Below are positions 40,307 through 49,247 of a stretch of 64,000 nucleotides of DNA, in pieces (within the stretch, counting starts at the first letter, position 1; each line of letters starts with the position of its first letter). The translations under genes and the position numbers were made by a program. The notes under the pieces are model-generated. The model saw nothing but the letters and a program-made list of their open reading frames with translations, made no database searches and was not told the DNA's origin. The DNA is from JAYVJH01 sp043777595 (lineage in GTDB: Bacteria > Bacteroidota > Bacteroidia > Cytophagales > Spirosomataceae), in NCBI GenBank assembly GCA_043777595.1, contig JAYWHT010000061.1, forward strand, positions 55,212 to 119,211, read 5' to 3'.

Positions 40307-40650
40307 AAATCAAGTCATTGGGTTTTTGTAACCGTATATCTCGGCCAGTGTTATTCCAGTGCAAATCGCCTTTGAGATATATTTTGTCTGGTGTTTTGTT
40401 AAAATCTGCCCAAACGTTTATCACTGGCACAGTGAGTTTTGGGTGTTCTGTATTCTTTTTAATTTTCTACCTGTGAATATATTGTCAGCCAAAAAAAAGA
40501 TTTGCTTTGGTTTCCGTTGCCATTTGTTAGGAATGATTTTTTTAACTAAATTATTAAAAAAATAGTAGTAATTTTGATGGCTGAACAATTCGATTTGCTC
40601 AAATTTACTTGTTGTAACAAATAGTTTGATGTTTTCGGAACTTAAAAATA
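40299..40650 (-). pseudogene. Possible decayed gene on the minus strand
   Basis: From about 40650 a frame without any ATG reads IPNKWQRKPKQIFFLADNIF and then stops. One base off, the sequence continues as LTVPVINVWADFNKTPDKIY and KGDLHWNNTGRDIRLQ to a TAA at 40299. The join falls at an A-rich run near 40465. Composition is protein-like in both parts, so a frameshifted, 5'-truncated gene is plausible. No family is recognised. The rest of the gap up to 40773 is AT-rich and holds nothing else that I see. Confidence 0.3.
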
Positions 40651-40773
40651 AATGTAATTATTTGTTCGTAAATAAGCCTTAATCGGCAAGAAGGCATACT
40701 TTTGGAGGTAAAAGCTACATTTTTGTAAGACAAAATAAATAGCTAAAGTTTCATTTTTTATTATTACCTGTAT

Positions 40774-43215
40774 ATGAACAGCCATACTTACGTTTCTATA
40801 TTTCTACATTTTCGCATTTCTACATTTAAGCATTTAGGCATCGTTTGCTTGTCGCTGCTATTGAGCTTCTCGGCTGTAGCCCAGCGACCTGTTTTGTCAG
40901 GAACTACCAAAGAGTTTTTGACTCAAAAGCCCATTCCTACGGCATCAGTCCAGATTGGTAGATTAGTCAAAGAATATGTCAATGGCGAGTACACCAACGT
41001 TCAAAAAGATTTTAAGGTTATTTTGACTGACGAAAAAGGCGAGTTTAGTATTGTACTTCCCACCGCCGAATATGTCTTAGAAATATCGGCGGTGGGCTTT
41101 ATTAAAAAAAGTAAGTTTATCAATTTAAAAAAAAATACCGTAGTTGATTTGGAACTTTCAGAGCAAATCAATCAGTTGGACGACGTAGAGGTACGCACCC
41201 AAAAAGCAGAAAGTAACGTTAAGTCAGTGGAGATGAGTACCATTAAGATAGATTTAAAACTACTCAAAACAACTCCGATAGTTTTTGGTGAAGGCGACAT
41301 TATACGTGCGCTTACTCTGCAAACAGGCGTAACAACAGCAGGCGAAGGCGCTGGTGGGTTTAGTGTGCGAGGCGGGCGGGTAGATCAAAATTTAGTAACA
41401 ATCGACGACGCACCAATTTTTAATACCTCGCACCTGTTAGGGCTTTTTACGAGTGTCAATCCCGAAGCTATCCAAAACGCTACACTTTACAAAGGCGGTA
41501 TTCCGTCTCGTTATGGTGGTCGGTTGTCGTCTTTGTTGAGCATGAACTCAAAAATTGCCACCTCCGAAAGCCGTACATCTGTCTCGGTTGGGCCCATTAG
41601 TAGTAACGTATTGGTGCAACGTAATTTTGCCAAGAAAAAAGGGTCAATCATGCTCGCTGGCCGTTCAGCCTATCCTAATTGGCTTATCAATACTTTCCCC
41701 AAACGGTTTAAGGGTAGCAAGGCAGGCTTTTATGACCTGAATGCCACACTTCAGTACCGTGTTGGTCAAAATAGTGCTATTACGGCCACAGGCTATTTGA
41801 GTTCCGACAATTTTAAGTTCCCAGAAGATACATCGTACTTTTGGAAAACCAAAATTGCAACTCTTCAATGGAGCAGTCAAATCAATACAAAGCTATCGTT
41901 TACGGCCAAAGGTATTTTGAGCCACTACGATTATGGTGTCAATGGCCTGGGTACAGGTTTTGAGTATAAGTTAATTTCGGGTATTAGACACAATGAAATC
42001 AGAACAGACTTTTTGTATCAGGCCAGCGACAAGCACAAAATAGAGTGGGGGGGCAATGTAATTTTTTATAAATTCTTGCCCGGCAATGTTACCGCAACTT
42101 CCGAGCAGGCGGCCATCGAAAACCGTAAAATTGCAGATGAGTTTGGCCGAGAGTCTGCCGCCTATTTGAGTTATGACTGGACAATCAGCCGCCGGCTCTC
42201 GCTACAATCTGGCTTGCGCTATTCTACTTTTAGCAACATTGGCCCCAATGATGTGTTTCAGTACCAATCCAATCAGCCTTTGAGTAGAGAAACCATCACA
42301 GATACGCTCAAATATGCGTCTGGCCAAAGTAATTTTACGGGTGGTGGCTTCGAGCCTCGGTTTTTGTTTAAAGTCGAACTCAACGACAGGCAGTCGTTTA
42401 AGCTAAGTTATAACCGCACCCGCCAATACCTGCATTTGATTACGAACACTACGGCCATTTCACCTGTCGATTATTGGAAATTGAGCAATCGTTTTGCGCC
42501 GCCACAAGTAGCCGACCAGCTTTCGTTGGGCTATTATCGCAATTTTAAAGACAATGTTTTCGTTACATACATCGAAGGTTTTTATAAGAAAATGGACAAC
42601 TTGGTAGAATACAAAGATGGCGCATCGCTGCTTTTAAATGACCACCTCGAAACCGAACTACTCCCTGCTCAGGGTAAGTCGTATGGAGTAGAGGCTAGTA
42701 TTCAAAAAAATCAAGGACGGTTTACAGGCTCACTCAACTACACTTGGTCTCGGTCGATGGTGGCCGTCATTTCGCCTTATGTATCAGAAATTATCAATCA
42801 AGGCAAAGAATATCCGTCGTTGTTTGACAAACCGCACAACGTCAATTTTTCTGGCTCTGTGTTTTTGGGAGGTGGCTGGAGTGTATCGTCCAACTTTGTG
42901 TATCAGACAGGTCGCCCCGTTACGTTTCCAGATGGCCAGTATGTCTATAACGAAAACTTGGTCTTCAATTATTCGTCTCGTAATATGGCTCGTCTGCCCG
43001 ACTATCACCGTATGGATTTGTCGTTTTCAAGAGACAGCCGTCGTATTAAAACCCAAAAAAAATACTCGGTCTTGAATATTTCGTTTTATAATGTGTATGC
43101 TCGCCGAAACCCCTATTCAATATTTTTCAAACAACAATTTGGTTACTCTCGCTCATACCGATTGGCGGTACTCGGTACAATTATTCCGTCTATAACAATG
43201 ACCTATTATTGGTAG
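40774..43215 (+). CDS. TonB-dependent outer-membrane receptor
   Basis: The 813-residue product has a signal sequence, a carboxypeptidase-like beta domain (residues 42-135, ending DLELSEQINQLDDVEV), a plug domain (VRGGRVDQNLVTIDDAPIFN, YKGGIPSRYGGRLSSLLSM) and a long beta-barrel ending in an aromatic residue (IIPSITMTYYW). It imports a large substrate with TonB energy. The N-terminal 25 residues are coded by simple TTTCTACATTT-type repeats, so the true start is uncertain. The DUF4249 lipoprotein downstream is the usual partner. A G7 run lies at 42047-42053. Confidence 0.9.
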   Translation: MNSHTYVSIFLHFRISTFKHLGIVCLSLLLSFSAVAQRPVLSGTTKEFLTQKPIPTASVQIGRLVKEYVNGEYTNVQKDFKVILTDEKGEFSIVLPTAEYVLEISAVGFIKKSKFINLKKNTVVDLELSEQINQLDDVEVRTQKAESNVKSVEMSTIKIDLKLLKTTPIVFGEGDIIRALTLQTGVTTAGEGAGGFSVRGGRVDQNLVTIDDAPIFNTSHLLGLFTSVNPEAIQNATLYKGGIPSRYGGRLSSLLSMNSKIATSESRTSVSVGPISSNVLVQRNFAKKKGSIMLAGRSAYPNWLINTFPKRFKGSKAGFYDLNATLQYRVGQNSAITATGYLSSDNFKFPEDTSYFWKTKIATLQWSSQINTKLSFTAKGILSHYDYGVNGLGTGFEYKLISGIRHNEIRTDFLYQASDKHKIEWGGNVIFYKFLPGNVTATSEQAAIENRKIADEFGRESAAYLSYDWTISRRLSLQSGLRYSTFSNIGPNDVFQYQSNQPLSRETITDTLKYASGQSNFTGGGFEPRFLFKVELNDRQSFKLSYNRTRQYLHLITNTTAISPVDYWKLSNRFAPPQVADQLSLGYYRNFKDNVFVTYIEGFYKKMDNLVEYKDGASLLLNDHLETELLPAQGKSYGVEASIQKNQGRFTGSLNYTWSRSMVAVISPYVSEIINQGKEYPSLFDKPHNVNFSGSVFLGGGWSVSSNFVYQTGRPVTFPDGQYVYNENLVFNYSSRNMARLPDYHRMDLSFSRDSRRIKTQKKYSVLNISFYNVYARRNPYSIFFKQQFGYSRSYRLAVLGTIIPSITMTYYW

Positions 43216-43432
43216 TTTTTTGGTGTCATCGCTTGGCTGTGCCGAGTGATGGTCATGGCTTCGCCTCTGGCGGTGTATTGTTTTTCGGCCAGAGGCCGCA
43301 CAATAGTTGTTACTCGACAGAGCCGAGCAACTGCCAAAGAGTTACTGTCAAAGTTGATTTTTTTAAATATCGAATGAATTGCCGTTGGCTTCAGACAACG
43401 GAAGGAAGTATGAAAACAAAACTCAAAATTTT

Positions 43433-44467
43433 ATGTCTTGTATCTTACGCATATTTTTATTACTTGTTCCAATCGCTTTGACGCTCACTTCGTGCCTCGA
43501 CCCATACCCTTTGAGCATAGGCCAAGAAACAGAAAAACTAATAGTCGAAAGCCAATTGACCGACGACAAAACTACGCCCTTTGTACGACTCTCGTTTACT
43601 ACACAGTTTGGTAGTATTCAGAGTGGCGCAACGCCTGTGCGTGGTGCATACGTTGAGGTCAAAGATTCAGATGGCAATGTGGTAGTATATCGGGGTTTGC
43701 CCAATGTACCAGGGTTTTATGAACCGGCCGACAAAAATTTTAGAGGTACGTCTGGCAAAAGCTACACGCTCACAATCAAGCTAACCAATGGCGCAACTTA
43801 TACCTCAACAGCCGAGCCAATGCCTAAATCTGTGGCCGTTACCAATATTTATTCAGAGTTCAAACAGCCGAGCGGCGATGGTAAATTTTTGGACACAGGG
43901 TATCAGATTTATATTGACATAAAAGATACCAAAGGCGTAGAAAACTACTACCGCTGGACGGCTTGGGGAATACACAAACGCAAATCGACAGGCGTGCCAG
44001 TTGGTTTTGGGGGGGGGATTTGTTGCGACCAATGTTGGTCAAGATTAGACAATACGGCTATTCAGATTTTGGCAGATGCTGGCGTGGACGGTGGCTTATT
44101 GCTCAAACGGCCTGTTTATTTTTCGCCTTTTTATTATTTTGGTAAACATTATGTCGAAGTCAAGCAGTATAATTTTTCTCGGGGGGCGTTTCTGTTTTGG
44201 AAACGGTATCAAGAACAAACCAGCCGCACGGGTACAATTTTTGACCCACTACCAGCCCCCATTTCTGGCAATGTCGTCAATATAGCCGGTGCCAAAGATA
44301 TTGCGTTGGGTTATTTTGAAGTAGCATCAGTGAGTACAAAACGAATTGAAATTCCTGACGAGTTGTTTGGAAAAGTAAGAGTCGATGTAGCTTTTTTACC
44401 AAAAGGCGATTGTACCTTAGCTTTTCCGTTTTCAGTTTATGATTCATACCCACCCCCAGGTTGGTAA
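43433..44467 (+). CDS. DUF4249 outer-membrane lipoprotein, TonB-receptor partner
   Basis: The start at 43433 gives a clear lipoprotein signal (LLLVPIALTLTSCLDPYPL) and a 344-residue product; the frame further upstream adds an unlikely hydrophilic N terminus. The beta-rich body (ESQLTDDKTTPFVRLSFTTQ, YTLTIKLTNGATYTSTAEPM, PKGDCTLAFPFSVYDSYPPP) fits DUF4249, found in Bacteroidota beside TonB receptors and thought to act as a surface lid. The 217-nt gap after the receptor contains hairpin repeats. A run of nine G (44009-44017) falls in VGFGGGICC. Confidence 0.8.
   Translation: MSCILRIFLLLVPIALTLTSCLDPYPLSIGQETEKLIVESQLTDDKTTPFVRLSFTTQFGSIQSGATPVRGAYVEVKDSDGNVVVYRGLPNVPGFYEPADKNFRGTSGKSYTLTIKLTNGATYTSTAEPMPKSVAVTNIYSEFKQPSGDGKFLDTGYQIYIDIKDTKGVENYYRWTAWGIHKRKSTGVPVGFGGGICCDQCWSRLDNTAIQILADAGVDGGLLLKRPVYFSPFYYFGKHYVEVKQYNFSRGAFLFWKRYQEQTSRTGTIFDPLPAPISGNVVNIAGAKDIALGYFEVASVSTKRIEIPDELFGKVRVDVAFLPKGDCTLAFPFSVYDSYPPPGW
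44009..44017 (+). repeat. G9 homopolymer inside the DUF4249 gene
   Basis: Nine consecutive G encode three glycines about 193 codons into the gene. Slippage would switch the lipoprotein off. Confidence 0.9.
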
Positions 44468-44480
44468 AATTTAATGAATA

Positions 44481-45923
44481 ATGAAAAATTTAAAATTTTA
44501 TGACAAAGCCATCAAAGCGCAAATCAATAATTTACTATTGATTTGCTCTCATATTTTTCGTTTTTCGTTTTTCACTACTCGTTTCTCACTGCTCGTTTTT
44601 CGTTTTTCACTATTCACTACTCGTTTCTCACTGCTCGTTGTAATATTTACTGCCTGTACCAATCAAGAAACAATACCAGCCGTTTTCAAAAATCCGAGCA
44701 TTGAAGCAGTGTCGGCATATAGTATTAGTGAAACAGATGGCGAAGTAATCGTTTCATTTTCGGAAGTATATCAGTCTATACCAGAAATAGGCGTAGTGTG
44801 GGCAGATAAGCCCAGCCCAACAACAGCCGACAATGTGCAGTCGCAACTACGGCTTACAGAAGATACAGAATATACGTTTTCGATATCCAATTTACAGAAA
44901 AACAAAGTACATTACATCAGGGGGTATTTTAAATTTGACAACAAAATAACATATAGTAATGAGATAGAATTTACCCCAAATTTTAGTAGTTTATGGACAA
45001 AAATACCATCACCACCACTTGGCTCTAATGAATATGTTTCGCCCGACGATGTCATAGCAGCCGATTATGGCAATAGTTTCAAATGTTATAAAGTCAATCG
45101 GCTCACTAACAATTCTACACTGTTGGCTTATTATAGATACGACAACGGCTGGAACCCGACATTTTTTAGAAACCAATTAGACCCTAACCCAGCCCCTCGG
45201 GCTATGCTATTTAACCCAATCTATGTTCAGTTCCAATCAGCCGTTCAGGTATTGAGTTTGTACGGCGGCGGTTATCAAAAATTACCCCAAAACCGAGGAC
45301 AGATATACAAGCGAGCTGTATATATTCTTGAAAGTGATGGTGCTTGGGAACCTTACCCAGGTGCTGAGGCTCGAACGAGTGCTTTTGGTATTGGAAAATC
45401 GCCCTATATTATAGAAAATTTGCCCAACGGAAAAATATGGACAATAGATTTTAAAAACGTAAAATGGATAGTAGTAGGACAAGTACCTATCACTAAACCA
45501 GCCAAATTGATTACTTTTGACGTCGGCGAGCGAGTTTTTGTGTTGGTCGAACCCGAAAACCCTGCCGATTTGTTGCATGAGTTTTATGAGTATATCGTGG
45601 CCGAAAATCGCTGGAAACGCCTCGCCAATTTTGACGGAGAGCCTCGCCGTAGTGGTTCTGGTATAACAGTTGGCGATAAGATTTTTTTTGGAATAGGCCA
45701 ATCAGCCAAAGATTATCGACCATTGAGAGACATTTGGCAGTATGAAATCGGTACAAATAAATGGACTAAAAAAACAAATTACCCTGGCGTAGGTACACTC
45801 AATAACTTTATTGTCAATGATTATGTTAGTTATGTAGGTTTTGGCCAACAGTATAAAAAATCAAGTGTAGGTGGCGACGACTACAAACAAGCCAATGACT
45901 TATGGCAATTTACACCTTATTGA
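44481..45923 (+). CDS. Kelch-like lipoprotein, paralogue 1
   Basis: The 480-residue product has an unusually long hydrophobic leader made of a duplicated unit (RFSFFTTRFSLLV, then RFSLFTTRFSLLV) ending in lipobox VVIFTAC. A fibronectin-like domain follows (IEAVSAYSISETDGEVIVSF to about residue 165), then kelch-like blades (IWQYEIGTNKWTKKTNYPG; ANDLWQFTPY). It is closely paralogous to 46295-47641. Both lie downstream of the receptor and DUF4249 genes, so a surface binding role with that system is inferred. Confidence 0.75.
   Translation: MKNLKFYDKAIKAQINNLLLICSHIFRFSFFTTRFSLLVFRFSLFTTRFSLLVVIFTACTNQETIPAVFKNPSIEAVSAYSISETDGEVIVSFSEVYQSIPEIGVVWADKPSPTTADNVQSQLRLTEDTEYTFSISNLQKNKVHYIRGYFKFDNKITYSNEIEFTPNFSSLWTKIPSPPLGSNEYVSPDDVIAADYGNSFKCYKVNRLTNNSTLLAYYRYDNGWNPTFFRNQLDPNPAPRAMLFNPIYVQFQSAVQVLSLYGGGYQKLPQNRGQIYKRAVYILESDGAWEPYPGAEARTSAFGIGKSPYIIENLPNGKIWTIDFKNVKWIVVGQVPITKPAKLITFDVGERVFVLVEPENPADLLHEFYEYIVAENRWKRLANFDGEPRRSGSGITVGDKIFFGIGQSAKDYRPLRDIWQYEIGTNKWTKKTNYPGVGTLNNFIVNDYVSYVGFGQQYKKSSVGGDDYKQANDLWQFTPY
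44561..44637 (+). repeat. Imperfect tandem repeat forming the signal peptide
   Basis: A 35-bp unit (44561-44595) of TTTTTCGTTTTTCAC and CTGCTCG phrases is followed by a 42-bp version (44596-44637) carrying 7 extra bases. The same TTCACTATTCACTAC phrase occurs between genes near 52208. Confidence 0.8.
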
Positions 45924-45962
45924 AAGAGCTTGAAAAGTGAAAAACAAATAGTGAAAAACGCT

Positions 45963-46246
45963 GTTCCGTGGCCTGTGTCTCCACAATACACTGCTTTGGT
46001 CTGTGAAGACACAGACCACGGATTGACGAAAAGTGAAAAACGCTATGACCATTGAGGTATGTTCCGTGTCCTGTGTCTCCACAGGACACTGCTTTGGTCT
46101 GTGAAGACACAGACCACGGATTGAATAATAAACAGTAATTGCGGCGTTGTTGGTGTTATCACCGACAATAAATTTGGATTTGCACTGTTCCGTGGCCTGT
46201 ATCTCCACAGGACATTGCTCTGGTCTGCGAGATACAGACCACGGAA
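45963..46246. repeat. Three copies of a 62-bp hairpin repeat
   Basis: Copies at 45963-46024, 46061-46123 and 46187-46246 each have arms of the form CCGTGGcCTGTGTCT and AGACACAGaCCACGG. In copy 3 both arms carry the matching change (GTGTCT to GTATCT, AGACAC to AGATAC), so pairing is kept. A degenerate GTTGGTG palindrome lies at 46149-46166. These fill the 371-nt gap between the two kelch genes; no gene is present. Confidence 0.8.
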
Positions 46247-46294
46247 TGGCTTACAGCATTGTATTTAACTTACGACTACTAAATAATCAATTAC

Positions 46295-47641
46295 ATGGAT
46301 ATTTTTAAAAGAAATTATTGCAAACTTCTCATTTTACATCTCACATTTTTCGCTTTTTCTTGTACCAAAGAAGAAACAGCGACACCGATTTTCAAGAATC
46401 CAGTTGTTGAAATTATCTCAACTTATGGTATAAATGCCCAAACTGGTGAAGCTAATTTATCGCTCTCGGAGGTGTTTCAGAATATTGCCGAGGCTGGCGT
46501 AGTATGGAGCGACAAACCCAACCCGACAATAAATGACAATAGAATATCGCAAGTTAATATAACATCTGATCAAGATTTTACTTTTTTATTGCCCAACCTA
46601 CAAAGAGGAAAAATCTATTATTTGAGAGGTTTTTATAGGCTCAACAATGAAGTCGTGTACAGTACAGAGACATCTTACACTCAAAACTTTAACGGAGTGT
46701 GGACCAAGCTGCCGTCGCCAGAGTTGGACCAAAACGAGTATATTTCACCCGATGATGTGGTCAATATATCTGGTTTTGGCGGCAACGTTATTGTATTTTG
46801 TTATAAAGTCAATAGGCTTACCCAAAATTCTATTCAGCAAGGCTACTACAAGGCATCGCAAGGCTGGAATATTGTCTCTTATGGAAATAGAGACCGGCCT
46901 ACTCCGCCACCCCGCCGTATGATTTACAATCGAATATATACGGAGTTCAAAAGTAATGAAAATACATTGAGTTGGTACGGAGCCGGTTATGAAGAATTAC
47001 CCCAAAACAGAGGTAAAATTTACAGTAAATTGATGTATATCCTCGAAAGTAGTGGCGTTTGGGAGCCATACCCAGGTGCCGATGCCCGGGTAAGTTCGTT
47101 TGGAATTGGCAAATATCCTTATGTAATCGAAAACCTACCCAATGGTAAATTATGGCGGTTTGATGCCAGTACCTTAAAATGGAATGAATTGGGTAAAAGC
47201 CCTACCACCAAAGTAGCCAAACTCATAGCTTTTGATGCAGGCGAGCGTGCTTTCGTATTGGTCGAACCCGAAAGTGGGGCAGAAGCCGTCAGAGAATTAT
47301 ACGAATATTTGCCTGACGAAAATCGCTGGGAACGCAAAGCCGACTTTATCGGCGCCGACCGTCGAAACGCCGTTTCTTTTGTGGTGAGCAACAGGGTATT
47401 TTTTGGCTTGGGGCAATCTACCAGAAATTTGAGTGCTTTGCGAGATATTTGGGAATATGATGTCAATAAAAATGAATGGAAAAAAGCCACAGACTACCCA
47501 GGTGGAGGCACAGTCAATAATTTTGCAATAGGCAACACAGGCACGGGACTCATTGGCTTTGGCCAGCAACACCGCCGCACAAGCGTAGGTGGTGATGATT
47601 ACCGACAAACCAATGATTTTTGGGCATTTAAACCTCAGTAA
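46295..47641 (+). CDS. Kelch-like lipoprotein, paralogue 2
   Basis: The 448-residue product has a normal lipoprotein signal (LLILHLTFFAFSCTKEETAT). It shares with the gene upstream the phrases FKNPVVEIISTYGIN, AGVVWSDKPNPT, LPQNRGKIYSKLMYILES, EPYPGADARVSSFGIGKYPY and SVGGDDYRQTNDFWAFKPQ. N-terminal Fn-like domain and C-terminal kelch-like blades are as in paralogue 1. Gene duplication followed by repeat insertion between the copies explains the layout. Confidence 0.75.
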   Translation: MDIFKRNYCKLLILHLTFFAFSCTKEETATPIFKNPVVEIISTYGINAQTGEANLSLSEVFQNIAEAGVVWSDKPNPTINDNRISQVNITSDQDFTFLLPNLQRGKIYYLRGFYRLNNEVVYSTETSYTQNFNGVWTKLPSPELDQNEYISPDDVVNISGFGGNVIVFCYKVNRLTQNSIQQGYYKASQGWNIVSYGNRDRPTPPPRRMIYNRIYTEFKSNENTLSWYGAGYEELPQNRGKIYSKLMYILESSGVWEPYPGADARVSSFGIGKYPYVIENLPNGKLWRFDASTLKWNELGKSPTTKVAKLIAFDAGERAFVLVEPESGAEAVRELYEYLPDENRWERKADFIGADRRNAVSFVVSNRVFFGLGQSTRNLSALRDIWEYDVNKNEWKKATDYPGGGTVNNFAIGNTGTGLIGFGQQHRRTSVGGDDYRQTNDFWAFKPQ

Positions 47642-47670
47642 GAATATTTGCTCTAAAATAAAAAAACACA

Positions 47671-47701
47671 AAGTCCTGCAAATCAACGATTTGCAGGACT
47701 T
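47671..47701. terminator. Intrinsic terminator
   Basis: Perfect 14-bp arms, AAGTCCTGCAAATC at 47671-47684 and its complement at 47688-47701, with a 3-nt loop, followed by TTATG on + and A-rich sequence on the other side. It separates the kelch gene from the convergent tRNA gene. Confidence 0.9.
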
Positions 47702-47706
47702 TTATG

Positions 47707-47790
47707 TACCGAAGGCGAGACTCGAACTCGCACGTCCTTACGGACACACGCACCTGAAACGTGCATGACTACCAATTCCACCACTTCGGC
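47707..47790 (-). tRNA. tRNA-Leu(CAG)
   Basis: The 84-nt minus-strand sequence begins GCCGAAGTGGTGGAATTGG. The anticodon stem CACGT/GCGTG closes loop TTCAGGT with anticodon CAG. A long variable arm (GTGTCCGTAAGGACGT) and GAGTTCGAGTCTCG fit Leu. CCA is not encoded. Confidence 0.95.
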
Positions 47791-47846
47791 GTTTTATTCA
47801 GGAACACAAATTAACGTATTTTAATTGTGATTGTCAAAATTATGGC

Positions 47847-49247
47847 CTAAATTTCAATGGTTTCAAACATATCTGGAATAGCAACATTCTGAAAACCAAC
47901 GGCTTGTAGCTTTTCTTTAAAAATCAATTGCGTATCGTACTCGCCATGAACCAAGCATAATTGCTGCACTTTGGCAGGGTCTTGGCATTTCAGATAGTCA
48001 ATTATTTCGGCATAATCGGCATGAGCCGAAAAACTACTCATCACTTCGACGTGGGCTTTTACTTGAAACTTTTGCCCAAAAATCCATACTTCTTTATCGC
48101 CACGTTTCAAGGCTCCTCCCAAACTACTTGGGGAGCAATAGCCAACTAATAGAATAGTCGTACTGGCTTTGGTAATGTTGTTTTTGATGTGGTGTTTGAT
48201 GCGCCCAGCCTCGGCCATGCCCGATGCCGAAATAATTATACAAGGCTCATCAGAGTCGTTTAGTGCCTTCGAGTCGTTGAGGTCTGAAATATATTTGAGT
48301 GTCGGAAAAGCAAAAGCGTCACCATCTTTTTCGATATATGCCACTACGTCAGGGTTAAAACAATCTTCATGTTTTTTCATTACGCTTGTTGCTTTCACGG
48401 CTAACGGACTATCAATATAGACATTGATTGGCGGCAATAGCCCTTCTGACGAGAGTTGGTCAAGTGCAAAAATCAACTCTTGGGTACGGTCAATAGCAAA
48501 GGCTGGAATTATAAGTTTACCCCGTTGCGCCACGCACGTTTCTCGTACTACTCGTACCAAATGTGCTTTTACATCGGCTTCTGGTTCGTGTAGTTTATCG
48601 CCATAGGTGGACTCGCAAATAATGACATCGGCTTGGTCGAATGGTTCTGAATGGCGCAAGATTTTATCGTTTGGGCGGCCAATATCTCCCGAAAAAGTAA
48701 TGCGTTTGGCCACACCGTTTTCTGTGATGGTCAGGTGTATGGCTGCGCTACCCAAAATATGAGCCGTATCTGTGTAATAGAGCGAAATGTCGTCATTTAA
48801 TGCTGTCGTTTGGTGATAGGGTATTGGTACAAACAACTTTAATGCAGCGGTAACGTCAGCAGCATCGTATAGTGGCTCGAGCAAAGCCTCGCCTTTTTTT
48901 TCTCGTCGTTCATTGATGCGTTGTAGGTCGGTTTCTTGTATGTGTGCGCTGTCCATGAGCATAATGCGGCAGAGGTCGGCTGTGGCCGACGTACAATAAA
49001 TTGGTCCCTTGAATCCTTTACCGACAAGCCTCGGTACAAGCCCAGTATGGTCAATGTGAGCGTGCGACAGTACCAAAAAATCAATTTCGGAAGCCTCAAA
49101 ACCAAAGTTTAGGTTCAAGTCCTGAGTATCTATTCCTTGAAAAAGGCCACAATCAAGCAATATTTTTGTTCTATTGTTGGTCGTTATCAAGTGTTTTGAG
49201 CCAGTTACTCGGCGAGCTGCCCCACAAAATTGTATTTTCATTGTCAA
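47847..49247 (-). CDS. Beta-CASP metallo-beta-lactamase RNase-like protein
   Basis: The 466-residue product has the metallo-beta-lactamase site SHAHIDHTGL (His62, His64, Asp66, His67), the motif FSGDIGRPNDK, and the beta-CASP and C-terminal parts IIISASGMAEAGRIKHH, SSFSAHADYAEIIDYL and LCLVHGEYD. This matches CPSF-like exonuclease/endonuclease proteins acting on RNA. It forms a tight operon with acpH and dCMP deaminase genes, overlapping the former by 4 nt; a start at the next ATG (49241) is equally possible. Confidence 0.9.
   Translation of the reverse strand: MTMKIQFCGAARRVTGSKHLITTNNRTKILLDCGLFQGIDTQDLNLNFGFEASEIDFLVLSHAHIDHTGLVPRLVGKGFKGPIYCTSATADLCRIMLMDSAHIQETDLQRINERREKKGEALLEPLYDAADVTAALKLFVPIPYHQTTALNDDISLYYTDTAHILGSAAIHLTITENGVAKRITFSGDIGRPNDKILRHSEPFDQADVIICESTYGDKLHEPEADVKAHLVRVVRETCVAQRGKLIIPAFAIDRTQELIFALDQLSSEGLLPPINVYIDSPLAVKATSVMKKHEDCFNPDVVAYIEKDGDAFAFPTLKYISDLNDSKALNDSDEPCIIISASGMAEAGRIKHHIKNNITKASTTILLVGYCSPSSLGGALKRGDKEVWIFGQKFQVKAHVEVMSSFSAHADYAEIIDYLKCQDPAKVQQLCLVHGEYDTQLIFKEKLQAVGFQNVAIPDMFETIEI

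Noticed and set aside
43203..43432. Riboswitch or attenuator between the TonB receptor and DUF4249 genes
   Set aside because: Only small hairpins such as GCCTCTGGC/GCCAGAGGC are present; nothing matches a known riboswitch core by eye.
43410..43481. Alternative start ATG at 43410 for the DUF4249 gene
   Set aside because: It lies in a different frame that stops after 23 codons; the lipobox-bearing start at 43433 is clearly better.
45282..45756. Two minus-strand frames opposite the kelch lipoprotein 1
   Set aside because: The aligned paralogue shows that the + strand reading is the conserved one.
46040..46208. A short frame of repeated CVFTDQSSVLWRH and CLHRPKQC phrases
   Set aside because: It is just translation of the three hairpin copies at 45963-46246.
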